Shown here: positions 43,589 through 53,409 of the stretch, piece by piece | How the letters are laid out: each line of letters opens with the position of its first letter | How positions within the stretch are numbered: the stretch's first letter is position 1 | NCBI GenBank assembly: GCA_029990175.1 | Contig: JARKIP010000033.1 | Coordinates: 16,909,001-16,973,000, forward strand | DNA: 64,000 nucleotides | Direction: 5' to 3' | Source: Petunia secreta | Taxonomy: Eukaryota; Streptophyta; Magnoliopsida; Solanales; Solanaceae | Translations under genes and position numbers: made by a program | The notes under the pieces: generated by a model | Database searches by the model: none | What the model was told of the DNA's origin: nothing | What the model saw: the letters and a program-made list of their open reading frames with translations, nothing else

Positions 43589-44103
43589 TGTATGGGCCTA
43601 AATCAGTTTAGGATCACAAATCGGGTTGGAACATCAAGAAAATTCTAAGAATAACCGTAAATGCGAGAAAATAGCGTAATTTCAATATATTGCTGTGAGT
43701 ACAAATTTTTCCAGAGTTTCAGTATCTATTTCAGAATGAATACAATGTAAAATGAAGTGCTATTTATAGACTAAAGGGGCCTTACCCACGTTCTCCATGA
43801 CTGATCATGCTCAAACCCACGTTCTAGACATTTATTAGGGGAGTTAGTGGGCTGGTAAGCCGCTTGGACCGAGGTGCCTCACCAAGGTTCAAGTGTATGA
43901 CCTCGGTGGTAGGACCTTGCTACTCGACCGAAGTGAATCTCACCGAAGCTCAGCTTGCGGCTCGCCTTCGGTGGTGACATTGATGTTCGACTTCGGTAAT
44001 CCAGTCGCTCGCTTCGATCATTATCCTTCAAAACAATGGTTCGATTGTCCTTGGTTCACCATACCGAAGTACTACCAGAGCGCGCCGATTTTTACCTAAT
44101 ACA
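43589..44103 (-). repeat. Element D 5' LTR (515 bp)
   Basis: The limits TGTATGGGCC and CCTAATACA are a TG...CA pair, and the inner limit is fixed by the primer site. The outer limit at 44103 is inferred from the terminal CA only; no target duplication could be matched because the other end is lost. Confidence 0.55.
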
Positions 44104-44346
44104 TTGACCAATTTGAGCCAAGTCGGCATGGTTTATCTCAAAAGACCACAGATTATTAAGAGTATCCCAACACCTTTTATGTGTTTTCAATACCTCTTCA
44201 GTTATCAATAAGAGACTTTTATTGGCACGTCCGTCATTTCTGAAATAAGTTATGAAATTACAGTGTTCTTTCTTTCCTTCTATAGAATATCCATGAAAGT
44301 ACATGAACTTAATTACATGTAACGGTAGTAAACTGTTAATAACGGA

Positions 44347-44857
44347 CTAGATGAACCTGTCCGTGCTTAAGCACGGGTGCACTGTTGGTTATAGCTACCT
44401 AGCACTTTTTCTTTCTCCCTCAATGTCATGTGAATATAATATCAGTTCAACTCAGTCATATATTATATATCATGATATGGTACAAATATGATGTATTTTT
44501 TATTCCTGAACAAAAAAGATATACCCCAAAGATGCATAGTTGAAAAACTTATAATCTTCTGTCAACTTCGCAGCTTTCTTCACAACACTAACAGCTAAAA
44601 GTTATACAATGCGTAGTCATTACCTTTTCTCTTGCATCCTTCTGCCTAGGGTGCTGCAAATTCTCTATTTGGTTGTATTATTTTAGTAACATCGAGTGCC
44701 TTAATTAGCTAAGCATGCCTGAACACCATAGCTTCAGAATATATTAGCTTAATTGTTATCTTTAATTGGTGCATGGGCCAATGTATAATAATAAAATGAT
44801 ACCATAAACAGATAGATATAAATTCCAGATATACCTTCATATTATATCTTGTAGAGA
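44347..44857 (-). mobile_element. Probable non-autonomous Helitron (511 bp)
   Basis: Read on the minus strand, the element starts TCTCTACAAGATATAATATG after a host A and ends with a perfect hairpin (CCGTGC-TTAA-GCACGG, 44361-44376), a 10-nt spacer and CTAG, followed by a host T. Start TC, end CTRR, hairpin 10-12 nt before the end and insertion between A and T are the Helitron rules. It contains no coding sequence. It lies 1.2 kb downstream of the glycosyltransferase gene. Confidence 0.6.
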
Positions 44858-46074
44858 TAAGAAAATGTAGAATAATTCACCAAAAATTAAGTTTACAAAA
44901 TTGAGTTGAGCAGGTATTGTAAGAAACAGTAACATAGGTTAGCAAAATCTTTACTCTTTCGGCCTGTCAATCTGCCAAATTTGAGCATTGTTAGCTAAAG
45001 CTTTTCTTCACACACCATCTTCTTGCATTTCTCTTCATGGCCTTTTATAGCACTGCAAGCAGTAAAGAAAAGGAGTATTACTACTGGTGATTTGAAAATT
45101 AATAAAAGAACAGAGCAACATATATTTTTGGAAAAATAAGAAAAACTAAAACACATGAATTTATTGCTTAATTTATAGCTTTCTGCGGAGAAAAAAGACA
45201 TGGTATAGAGATTGCATGTCTTTATCTGGTGTCTATGCTGCATTTAATAAGAGAAGAAAAGAACAAACAGAGAAAAGTTCACCAACACCGAAGAAAATAA
45301 ATTACACAGCAAAGACGACACGAAGCTCAAATCTAGAAATTAAATTTAGAAATTTGCAAAATAAAATCCTCGATTCAAGAAGGACATGCATGAATTTTGT
45401 TGTACAAAATGAAAGTCAGGAATCAGAAACCTATCATTTTTCAGCCTATTTAGCAAATAGTTGCGCCATAAAATATCTTCACAGACCATCATTAAAAATA
45501 ATACACAATCTTGAAAGAAGAAAGAACACCTAGAACAACTTCGCGGCGAAGCGGAGATAATCAGAGCAAAGGACTTTTTGAAATTGAAGGTGGGCAACAA
45601 ATGTAGAGTTATGAGTGTTGTTTAGTGTTGTATGCATGTCATACACGTGTGCTACACATGTTCATTCATTAAAGAATAAGGTCTAACATTATGGTACAAT
45701 TAGTATAGCTTTTGGTATAACTATTTACGTCGTATTCGTACCTTGCTTGTTCGCTTATATATAAAATAGAAATGCTGAACTAATTTTACAGATAATAAGG
45801 AATCAACAACTACAATATAATAATATTGTTGAACTAGAATTTAAAAAATATATGTACCTAGACATTGGTAAAAGAAAGTAATCAAGTAAACCAACTTACT
45901 GTCAACTGTGAACAGCTTTTACAAAATTCCTAAATTTTCAGAGAGGAAATCAAAGAGTAAGTAATACATTCCATAGATTTCCTTAGAAATTAGTAACTCA
46001 TTTCAAGAAATAGTTCTATTACATTCAAAATGAAGGACGAGACCCAAATAGTTTCATTAAAAACATGATAATTC
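44858..46074. other. AT-rich 3' flank of the glycosyltransferase gene
   Basis: No element termini are seen. Short frames on both strands (for example 45216-45533 plus, 45600-45346 minus) lack any family motif. A short minus-strand stretch at 45050-44996, preceded by a splice-acceptor-like CAG and closed by TAG, is noted among the findings. Confidence 0.4.
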
Positions 46075-47487
46075 TTAAGGCTCATATTTGTTCCCATCAG
46101 TTTTCAAATACTCAACAAAGCTTGTAATGTAGGATTTATGAAGCTTTCGATCTCCAAAAATGGCAGCAGCTTCTCTAGTTTGAGCTCTGTGCTCTTCACC
46201 TTCTTTAGAATCCATGACATATCTCAGCGCCTTTGCTACATCATTTCTAGTAAATGACCCATCTTCTTCATTTCTCTCGATTTCAATTCCCAATCCTTTT
46301 TCCGTTAGCAATCTTGCATTTATCCCTTGATCATACATAAAGGGCAGAACAACCAGAACATGACCATGTTGCAGAGCTTCTATAGTGGAACCAAGCCCTC
46401 CATGATTTAGAGTAGCCCCAATAGAAGGATGAGCCAGGATTTCATTTTGAGGCGCCCATCCAATGTGCACCATCCCCATATTCCTTGACCTAAAACCAGC
46501 TGGTAAAGGATCTACGTCATCTGAACTCCAACTAGGCTTCTGGAGAATCCACATAAATGGTAGCCCAGAGAGTTCGATCCCATAAGCTATTTCATCTACT
46601 TGATTTTTACCCAGTTCCAATTCGCTCCCAAATGCTACAAATAAAACTGACATGGGTTTCTGTTCATCCAGCCATCTAAAGATTTTCTTCCATGATTCAT
46701 TAATATCATAATTGATGATGTTTCCTGATGAGGTTTCAGGTGGTAATAATCCAATTGGAATTGCAGGCTTGCCGATAAGTCTATGCACCGCATCCAAGTA
46801 CTCGCCATCAATTTCATGGCAACCCCGTATTGCCATCGCTCTACATGAAAGAAATATATCACATGCACGTTGAGCATATGACACCCCCGAGGCGTCTTCT
46901 TGAAAGCATGACGAGATAATGTCCAATGCTTCATACTTCCGGTAAGACAAAGTTGACGACTCCACATGCAACATCTTAGACGCCGGTGAAGTGAAACTTT
47001 CAAGCAATGGCTCCCCTGTAGTTGTTGCAGCAATAAAGAAACCTAGTGCAGAAGCAGGAAAAATGCTAAAGTAAATTATGGGGATCTGATAAGTTTCAGC
47101 AGTCTCAACTATCCAATGTGGCGTGAAATCTGAAATAATCCAATCAGTTTTTCGATCTGTAATGTAATGAATGATGGGTTCTTGGAGTTGATCATAAGCT
47201 ACTTTCAAGTACTGGAGTTTTTCTAGAGGAATATCAGCAGTAGCTTCAGCATCATCAGGCAGAAGACTCTTGTCATCAAGAGCTGGTAATGGAAATTCCA
47301 CTAGTTTTACTAGGTGTGTCACTTTAGGAGGAACTTTAGGGAGTCTTTTGATATTTTTGGGAGTGGATATGAATGAGACATGAACTCCTCCTACTTCAGC
47401 TAGAGATATGGAGAGATTGAAAAAAGGAATAAGGTGACCAAATGCAGACCATGGTAGCATTACCACATGAACCTCATTGTTTGTCAT
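46075..47487 (-). CDS. UDP-glycosyltransferase, UGT91-like (rhamnosyltransferase 1-like)
   Basis: This 470-residue single-exon protein is a family-1 plant glycosyltransferase, which moves a sugar from a UDP-sugar to a small acceptor such as a flavonoid or terpenoid glycoside in the cytosol. The catalytic His is H18 (LPWSAFGHLIPF) and the partner Asp is D120 (WIISDFTPHW). The donor-binding PSPG box spans W344-Q387, exactly 44 residues (WAPQNEILAHPSIG ... FMYDQ). Inside it the usual HCGWNS reads HGGLGS. This form, and IEALQHGHVLVVLPF, resemble UGT91-clade proteins annotated as UDP-rhamnose:rhamnosyltransferases or sugar-sugar transferases; donor and acceptor cannot be read from sequence. Start ATG 47487 is the first Met and gives the normal N-terminus. 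Length and motifs suggest an intact gene. A TATA box lies about 80 bp upstream. Confidence 0.93.
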   Translation of the reverse strand: MTNNEVHVVMLPWSAFGHLIPFFNLSISLAEVGGVHVSFISTPKNIKRLPKVPPKVTHLVKLVEFPLPALDDKSLLPDDAEATADIPLEKLQYLKVAYDQLQEPIIHYITDRKTDWIISDFTPHWIVETAETYQIPIIYFSIFPASALGFFIAATTTGEPLLESFTSPASKMLHVESSTLSYRKYEALDIISSCFQEDASGVSYAQRACDIFLSCRAMAIRGCHEIDGEYLDAVHRLIGKPAIPIGLLPPETSSGNIINYDINESWKKIFRWLDEQKPMSVLFVAFGSELELGKNQVDEIAYGIELSGLPFMWILQKPSWSSDDVDPLPAGFRSRNMGMVHIGWAPQNEILAHPSIGATLNHGGLGSTIEALQHGHVLVVLPFMYDQGINARLLTEKGLGIEIERNEEDGSFTRNDVAKALRYVMDSKEGEEHRAQTREAAAIFGDRKLHKSYITSFVEYLKTDGNKYEP

Positions 47488-47566
47488 TCTTGTTATCTCT
47501 TTGCTAATAGTTTCTTAATTCTACTGCAAAGTGAAAATGATCATAAAGAGAGAAGCAGAGGGTTCT

Positions 47567-47574
47567 TATATATC
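47567..47574 (-). promoter_or_regulatory. TATA box of the glycosyltransferase gene (candidate)
   Basis: On the minus strand GATATATAAGAACC lies about 80 bp before the start codon, the usual distance for a short 5' leader. The element is in the proximal copy of the upstream duplication only. Confidence 0.6.
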
Positions 47575-47650
47575 AGTAAATCGTCCTTAAGATGATTTCG
47601 TCGCTTGCACGCTCAGTCACGTAATTTAAACTTTGTTGTTTTCTTTAGTA

Positions 47651-47731
47651 CCACCTCCATCCCCAAATAAGTACTTGTTATTCACTTTTTCTTTTTTGTC
47701 CCACAATAAGTGTTAATTTTATAATATCAAA
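47651..47731 (+). mobile_element. Truncated 5' end of a Stowaway-like MITE
   Basis: It begins CCACCTCCATCCCCAAATAA after TA and matches the first 80 bp of the complete MITE at 47934. It is cut by the tandem duplication. Confidence 0.7.
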
Positions 47732-47933
47732 TGCTCAAAGTGAAAATGAACATAAACAGAGAAGCAGAACTCCTTAAGATGTTTCTAGTCGGCAAATACC
47801 AAAAATGTGGCTATACCAACAAACAACGTAACCTTCACGGATCTTCATGGTCTGCATATAGCAAATATAGATTTCGTTGCTTGCACGCTCAATCACGTAA
47901 TTCTAAATTTATTATTTTCTTTAATCTTTAGTA

Positions 47934-48198
47934 CCACCTCCGTCCCCAAATAAGTACTTATTATTCACTTTTTTTTGTCCAAAAATAAGTGTTAATTTTA
48001 TAATATAAAATGTAAAATTATCTAGTTTTATTAATACTGTCCTTGCTATTAAAGAGGTAAAAAAATGAAAATTTATTCTCGGTACATTTATTAATAAAAT
48101 AAATATGGATAGTTAGATAAAATATACCTAGTAGTTATTGTTTTTTCTTAATAGTCGTAAAAATGAAAATTTTGACATTAATATTAGGACAAAGGTAG
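47934..48198 (+). mobile_element. Stowaway-like MITE (265 bp)
   Basis: The ends CCACCTCCGTCCCCAAATAA and, in reverse complement, CTACCTTTGTCCTAATATTA form an imperfect inverted repeat. TA flanks both ends (47932-47933, 48199-48200). The CTCCGTCCC-type end is the known Stowaway (Tc1/mariner) signature. No transposase is encoded. Confidence 0.78.
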
Positions 48199-48200
48199 TA

Positions 48201-48393
48201 TTATCCAAAACCAATTAGTATACTCTGTAAATTATATAAGTTAAAGTGGTGGACCAATTACCCAATTAGATAATGTGGGCTCTTTTGATAGCAACAAGCT
48301 TAGATACAAAGGTGAATGAATCGTTTATCTCCGATTTGCCAACCGATGACAGGGAAGAAAGGTCGTCACTATCCCTCATTTGCAGTATGCAAC
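48201..48393. other. Host flank between the MITE and the LINE
   Basis: No gene or repeat recognised. Confidence 0.4.
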
Positions 48394-48409
48394 TTAACAA
48401 AATAATAAA
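48394..48409. other. LINE target-site duplication, left copy
   Basis: The 16 bases TTAACAAAATAATAAA occur again at 62068-62083, directly after the LINE poly(A). Long A-rich duplications are typical of target-primed reverse transcription. Confidence 0.93.
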
Positions 48410-48485
48410 AAAATTGGTATAAAATACTGCTCATCTAGTGAGAGAAGCTCTGCCTTCTCTCTAAAACTCAACTTTTTCATCCTTC

Positions 48486-50931
48486 ATGGAGATAGATCAA
48501 GAGTCAAAAATTGACATGAATCCTCCTCCAAAACCTCCAGTTATAATTTCATCTCAAACCACTAAAGCCATTTTTCAAGAAAAATTAATTTCAACAGTTC
48601 CTCTAAATTCTCAAAATTCCATGCCTATGTTCGAAAATACTTCAATTATTAATGAGCCTCAATCAAATCATCTAGATTATGAAAATGTCATCCCTCTCTC
48701 AAATTTGGAAATGGAAAGACTCTACCAACCTTGGAGGTTTTCAGTTATTATTAAAATTTTTGGTAAACGTATTAGTCATCAATACTTGAAAACCAAATTG
48801 ATCCAATTATGGAAACCAACGGAAGTTTTTTCATTAATAGATTTGGGAGTTGATTACTACATTGTCAAATTTCTAAAGGAGGAAAACCTAATTAAGGCAT
48901 TGCAATTTGGGCCTTGGTTTATCAATGGTTTTTTCTTATCCGTCAAGCGATGGTAACCAAATTTTGTTGCATCAATGGCAAGGATCACGTACTCTGCAAT
49001 TTGGCTTCGATTACCTGAACTACCTACTGAATTTTATGACATGCAAATCCTCACAAAAATTGGTACAAAGATAGGCAAACTTTTAAAGGTGGATACTTGC
49101 ACCTCATCTAGTCTTACAGGTAGATATGCACGTCTATATGTAGAAGTTCCTTTGGACACTCCGGTGAAGACTTCCATTCAAATTGGAGAACATAAACAAG
49201 CAATCATTTATGAAGGAGACAATATTCTATGTCAACTATGTGGGAGATTGGGTCACAGAAACTCAATGTGCACTTATGAGAAGGGTAAAGCGGCTGCTTC
49301 TCCTTCATCAATTAAGGAGGCAAACTTAATTACTCCTAGTTCCACTTTAGTTCCTGATTCAAACATAAATGAAGCATGGAAAATAGTTAAATTTCCTAGA
49401 AGGAAAAACCGCTCCAATCCAGATATGTCTGAACTCTCTATGGATCAAGCAAAATTTATTGCGCCGGCTCCATTTAATGCAAAAATTTTCGATGCCAAAA
49501 GTGGCAAATATCTCACTACTCAGAATTTCATTTACAAAACTAAGAATTCGATCATTAAGCAGGACAAAATTAAATCGTTACAACCTAAGGAAAATTATAA
49601 CTATTTTAATATTTTAAATAATGAATTAGATAGTTGTGAGCCTTTAATAAATAATGCTAAATTGCCCCATGCAACCAATGAGAATTCGACTGTGCCAAGT
49701 GTCACTTGCCCTAATTCCCTCCCAAATGATTCTCAATCATTACATAGCTCCACTGAAAATAAGGGAAAAATCATTCTTCTAATCGCATGCAACTCCCTGA
49801 CCAATCCTCTATCTCTCTCGCTGCTCCACCGGCTTTTTCACCCAATCCCTCTCCTCTTCCTAATGATGAACATTCCAAATGTCCACTATCTAAAACCCTA
49901 CCAATCTCTCTGCATGCATTCACTCCATCACCCACGCCCAGCCACCCTACTACTATGGACATAGATAAATCCACCTATAAACTAACTTCTAATTCCATTT
50001 CACAAGACACAAAAACCTCTCCACATACCCTTCTTAATGATGCCGAGAATTCCTTTAAATCATCAAAGGAGAACAATAAGGCTTCAAGGAACTCAGTATC
50101 GACTACTCCTCCGAACACCTCAAGTTTTACGAATGGATCCTCATCCACCACCTCAAGCACCAAACAACCCTCATCCCTAAAACAATCCACCTCTTCCTCC
50201 TCTCTCTTCTCCATGCCTCAACAGGAGAATGTACTTCCAACTTCTTGGCTCGAACACTCAATGAGAGGGAGAGCTCTCATGTTCCACTTCAACTTCAACA
50301 ATCAACCAGTGGTAGTAGAGATCCAAAACTCTCAGTTCTTAGCACATACTTTTACGGAGGCAATGACAATGGCTGCTCAAAGTTACATGAACTTTCACAT
50401 GGCAAACAATGCATTGAATCCTCTAGGGCCTCAAAATCCTCTAGACCCTTATGCGCAACATTTGATGAATCTTCCTTATTATCATCCGATGGAGGAAAAC
50501 CCTCAACCTCCAATATTCTATCAGTGGCCACCTCAAGTCAACATGGAGCAGATGCCACCCCAACATTTTCATCCACAACAAGAGGAAATGAATATTCCAG
50601 CTCAGGAGCAACCTCCAATGAACATGCAAGATCACAACAATCTAGAACTAGCAGAGGAGGTCCTACTACAAGAACAAAATCAAAACGAGATGCTAATGGA
50701 CCATCAGGTCATATTCTCAAGCCTGCGAGAGATAACAACCATGTTATTCAAAGAAATAGTCAAAAAAACTTGTCTTCTTTATTGTCCACTGTCTCTCACA
50801 AAATGCTCGATGGACTTGAGGTTCCCTACGAACCAAAGAGTGGCCAAGTATGCAATAATATGGAACCCTACTCTAAGGGCCAATGTGAACCCTCAGGGGA
50901 TGAACCAAGAGATTCCACCCCCAAACCCTAA
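48486..50931 (+). pseudogene. LINE ORF1 (nucleic-acid-binding protein), broken
   Basis: From ATG 48486 the protein has a DUF4283-type N-terminal domain (FGKRISHQYLKTKLIQLW ... LQFGPWFINGFFLSVKRW). An in-frame TAA follows at 48954, then ITYSAIWLRLPELPTEFYD and a zinc knuckle CQLCGRLGHRNSMC (about 49231-49272). Past about 49780 the frame changes to a Pro/Ser/Thr-rich linker. Two long frames then overlap: one continues to 51340 and a second (50245-50931) ends with TPKP and TAA, seven bases before an ATG that would open ORF2. ORF1 proteins coat LINE RNA. Confidence 0.8.
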
Positions 50932-50937
50932 TTTACC

Positions 50938-51922
50938 TATGAATAGGGCTAATTACTTTATGATCTGGAATGTTAGGGGAGCTCGTAATTTTCGGTCTTC
51001 TCTTGATCGTCATCGTCCTTGTTTGGTCGTTCTCTTGGAAACTCACATGAATGATCACACTAGTCTTAGGGATGCTTTCAATTTTACTGGGATGATTCAA
51101 AGTCCCACTGGTGCTAGGTCTGGAGGAATTGTTATTTTATGGCATTCTAACTTAATTTCTGTTGAGGATGTTCGTATGAGTGACCAGGAAATCCATGCCA
51201 TGGTGAAGGTATTTTCTTTATCCCAACCTTTTTTATTTTCTGCCATTTATGCAAGTAATTCATTTTCTGATCATTTAATTTTATGGAATAATATCATGAG
51301 CCTATATGATTTGTATAAAACTCCTTGGCTAATGGGATGAGATTTTAATGAGATAATGAGTTCTGATGATAAGTGAGGTGGTAGAAGCCTTAGACCTAGT
51401 CGCGCTAATGCCTTTAGAAATTGTATGAACTCTTGCAACCTTCAAGACCTAGGTTTTAAGGGTAGCAAATATACCTGGACTAACAAACAAAAACCTGGTA
51501 GAATTATTCTGGAAAGATTGGACAGATGCTTTGCTAATGATGCACTGATTCAACTATTTCCGGATATATTAGTTACTCACTTACCTCGTACCCACTCTGA
51601 TCATACTCCTCTCTTAATTCAATTACACAAACATAACATTAGCACTAGCCAAAAACCTTTTCGTTTTGAGAAAATGTGGTGTAATCATCCTGATCTTATT
51701 AATGTAGTTGCGAATGCCTGGGCTCATCATAATGATTTCCACAACTGCACCAAAATTTTCCAGGATAAAGTTACTACATGGAATCTAGAATATTTTGGTA
51801 ATATCTTTCAAAAGAAAAAGAATATTCTAGCCCGACTAAATGGGATCCAAAAATCCGCTCAATATCCTACTAGTTGTTTCCTCCAAAACTTGGAATCCCA
51901 TCTTCTGTTTCAATTTAACAAT
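50938..51922 (+). pseudogene. LINE ORF2, endonuclease domain (broken)
   Basis: An APE-type endonuclease begins near ATG 50938 with FMIWNVRGARN, followed by LVVLLETHM, GGIVILWH, FSAIYASNS and the metal-site region LMG-stop-DFNE (stop TGA at 51338-51340). After a second TGA at 51374-51376 it continues with YTWTNKQKPGRIILERLDR and the catalytic HSDHTPLLI block near 51595-51620. The domain nicks target DNA to start integration. It is cut at 51922 by element E and continues at 58864. Confidence 0.88.
51918..51922. other. Target duplication of element E, left copy (ACAAT)
   Basis: It is repeated at 58859-58863. The LINE frame is continuous when one copy is removed. Confidence 0.95.
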
Positions 51923-53267
51923 TGATGTTTGGCATTTTATGCCTATATTTCCTTAATATTTCCGCACGTTTGAGCTTGTTATTCGCTCGTTTTATAGTCT
52001 ATGAATGTGGGTTTACACTAATTTTATGTCGTGCATGTGTAGGTTGTTACGCAGTGCATTTGGAGCTTTTAGGAGCTTTATTGAGTAAGAATTGATTGAA
52101 GGATGATTGAGGATTGGATTGAGCACACGAGAGCACGACACGAGCGAGATTTCGGAGCAAGGAAGGAGCAGTTTTGCTGGGCGTTGTGGGGCACGTGGGG
52201 CGCCGGTTATAGCGCCCAGTGCCCCAGCGCTTTTACTCATGTGGCGCGGGCCAAAAGCGCCCAAAAGTTGGCGTCCACTGGTTGTCCCAGCGCGTTACGA
52301 GGTGCGGGGCGCCCGTTATAGCGCCCCTGAGCGGATTTTTACTTCCTATTTCGTCTAGGCTTAGGTCTAACTTATTACTAGGTGTTTGTAAACTCTATAA
52401 ATACTCTTTTACTTAGTTTTTGAAAGGAGTTCAGACTTTGGAGCAAATTGGAGAGCTCATAACATCTTGAACAAGGGTTTTTCTTCTTTCCATTAATCTA
52501 TTACATCATTATTTCATTATTTCATCAAATCTTTGTGTTGTTATTATGAGTATGCGTAGCTAATCCTATCGTTCTGGGATTAGAGTATTTCATGAAGATT
52601 GATGTTTGATGATTGATTTCCATTAATTGAATCCCATAATGGATTACTTATTCTTTCTTGATTTCACTTGTGTAATTGTCAGGGCCCGATTATTACGCAT
52701 TATTTATGGTTTTTAGATTGAACTCGAAAGAGGGAATTTAATTACGTAATAAGAAAGAATAGAACTAGTTTGTGAACCCGGGCATCGGGGAACCAATTTG
52801 TGAGTAGGATAGACATATACTTGCTCGCCTAGTTTAACTAATTATAGAATTCGTTAATGCGTGCACGTGATTCAACCCATAGACATATAGGGATTGGAGT
52901 AGCCTGCATAGACCGTGAAGAATCGAAAGGTTTTCACGGGTACATTTAATCTATTAGTTAGTAATCCGGGATTTAAGAAGTGGAATCAATTGTAAAACTC
53001 AACTGGATTGTTCGTAACTCTGACCCTGGACCGTCTCCTTATTATTGATAACACCCAAGTTTTGCTCCATTGTTTGAATTCACTTTTACCCTCTTAATTA
53101 CTGTTCTTTAGTTACTAAAATCCTCACTATTGGAAAAAGATCCCTGAATAGTTTATATAAATTGTTTGCTAGAATTCAGTCTGAATAGTCCTCGTGGGAA
53201 CGTTACTTGATTTATCACTTTATTACTTGTCGACCACGTATACTTGCGTGTGCGTTTGGGAGCAACA
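51923..53267 (+). repeat. Element E 5' LTR (1345 bp)
   Basis: It runs from TGATGTTTGGCATTTTATGC to GGGAGCAACA. It contains two GC-rich hairpins (52198-52217 and 52306-52327) and a TATA box, TATAAATA, at 52396-52403. Confidence 0.95.
52396..52403 (+). promoter_or_regulatory. TATA box of element E LTR
   Basis: TATAAATA in AACTCTATAAATACTC, conserved in the second LTR (57987-57994) and as TATAAACA in the solo LTR near 37167. Confidence 0.6.
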
Positions 53268-53273
53268 AGTTTT

Positions 53274-53291
53274 TTGCGTCGTTGCCGGGGA
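53274..53291 (+). other. Element E primer-binding site (tRNA-Asp type)
   Basis: TTGCGTCGTTGCCGGGGA starts six bases after the LTR. It is close to the TGGCGCCGTTGCCGGGGA site known from Athila-type elements, with two substitutions. Confidence 0.75.
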
Positions 53292-53409
53292 CTATTTAAT
53301 TGACTGATTTCTTTTTGAACAGTTTATTACGTTCTATTCAGGTTTAATTTTTGTTTTGTGTTTTGTGCTGATTCAGGTATTAGGTCCTGCTTGATATTTA
53401 CCTACAGGA

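Larger units (their letters stand above)
42415..44103 (-). mobile_element. 5' part of a Ty3/gypsy element D
   Basis: In its own direction: one LTR (44103-43589), a primer site (43585-43568), an untranslated leader and a gag remnant (43465-42415). The 3' half, including pol and the second LTR, is absent: at 42414 the sequence becomes ORF1 of element B on the other strand. The primer-site type fits Tat/Retand-like relatives, but the lineage is uncertain. Confidence 0.7.
47525..48012 (-). repeat. Tandem duplication of the glycosyltransferase upstream region
   Basis: Segment 47525-47731 and segment 47734-48012 share, in order, AAAGTGAAAATGA, GAGAAGCAGA, TCCTTAAGATG, the block TTTCGTTGCTTGCACGCTCA and the first 80 bp of a MITE. 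The copy nearer the gene has the TATA box; the farther copy lacks it but has about 85 extra bases (47781-47866). Confidence 0.82.

Noticed and set aside
44104..44346. Continuation of element B or D after the D LTR
   Set aside because: No match to ORF1, gag or pol blocks in any frame; it is treated as host or unknown sequence.
45216..45533. 105-codon plus-strand frame downstream of the glycosyltransferase
   Set aside because: No domain, no homologous copy, starts at random in AT-rich sequence.
46635..47033. 132-codon minus-strand frame
   Set aside because: It is an out-of-frame shadow inside the glycosyltransferase gene.
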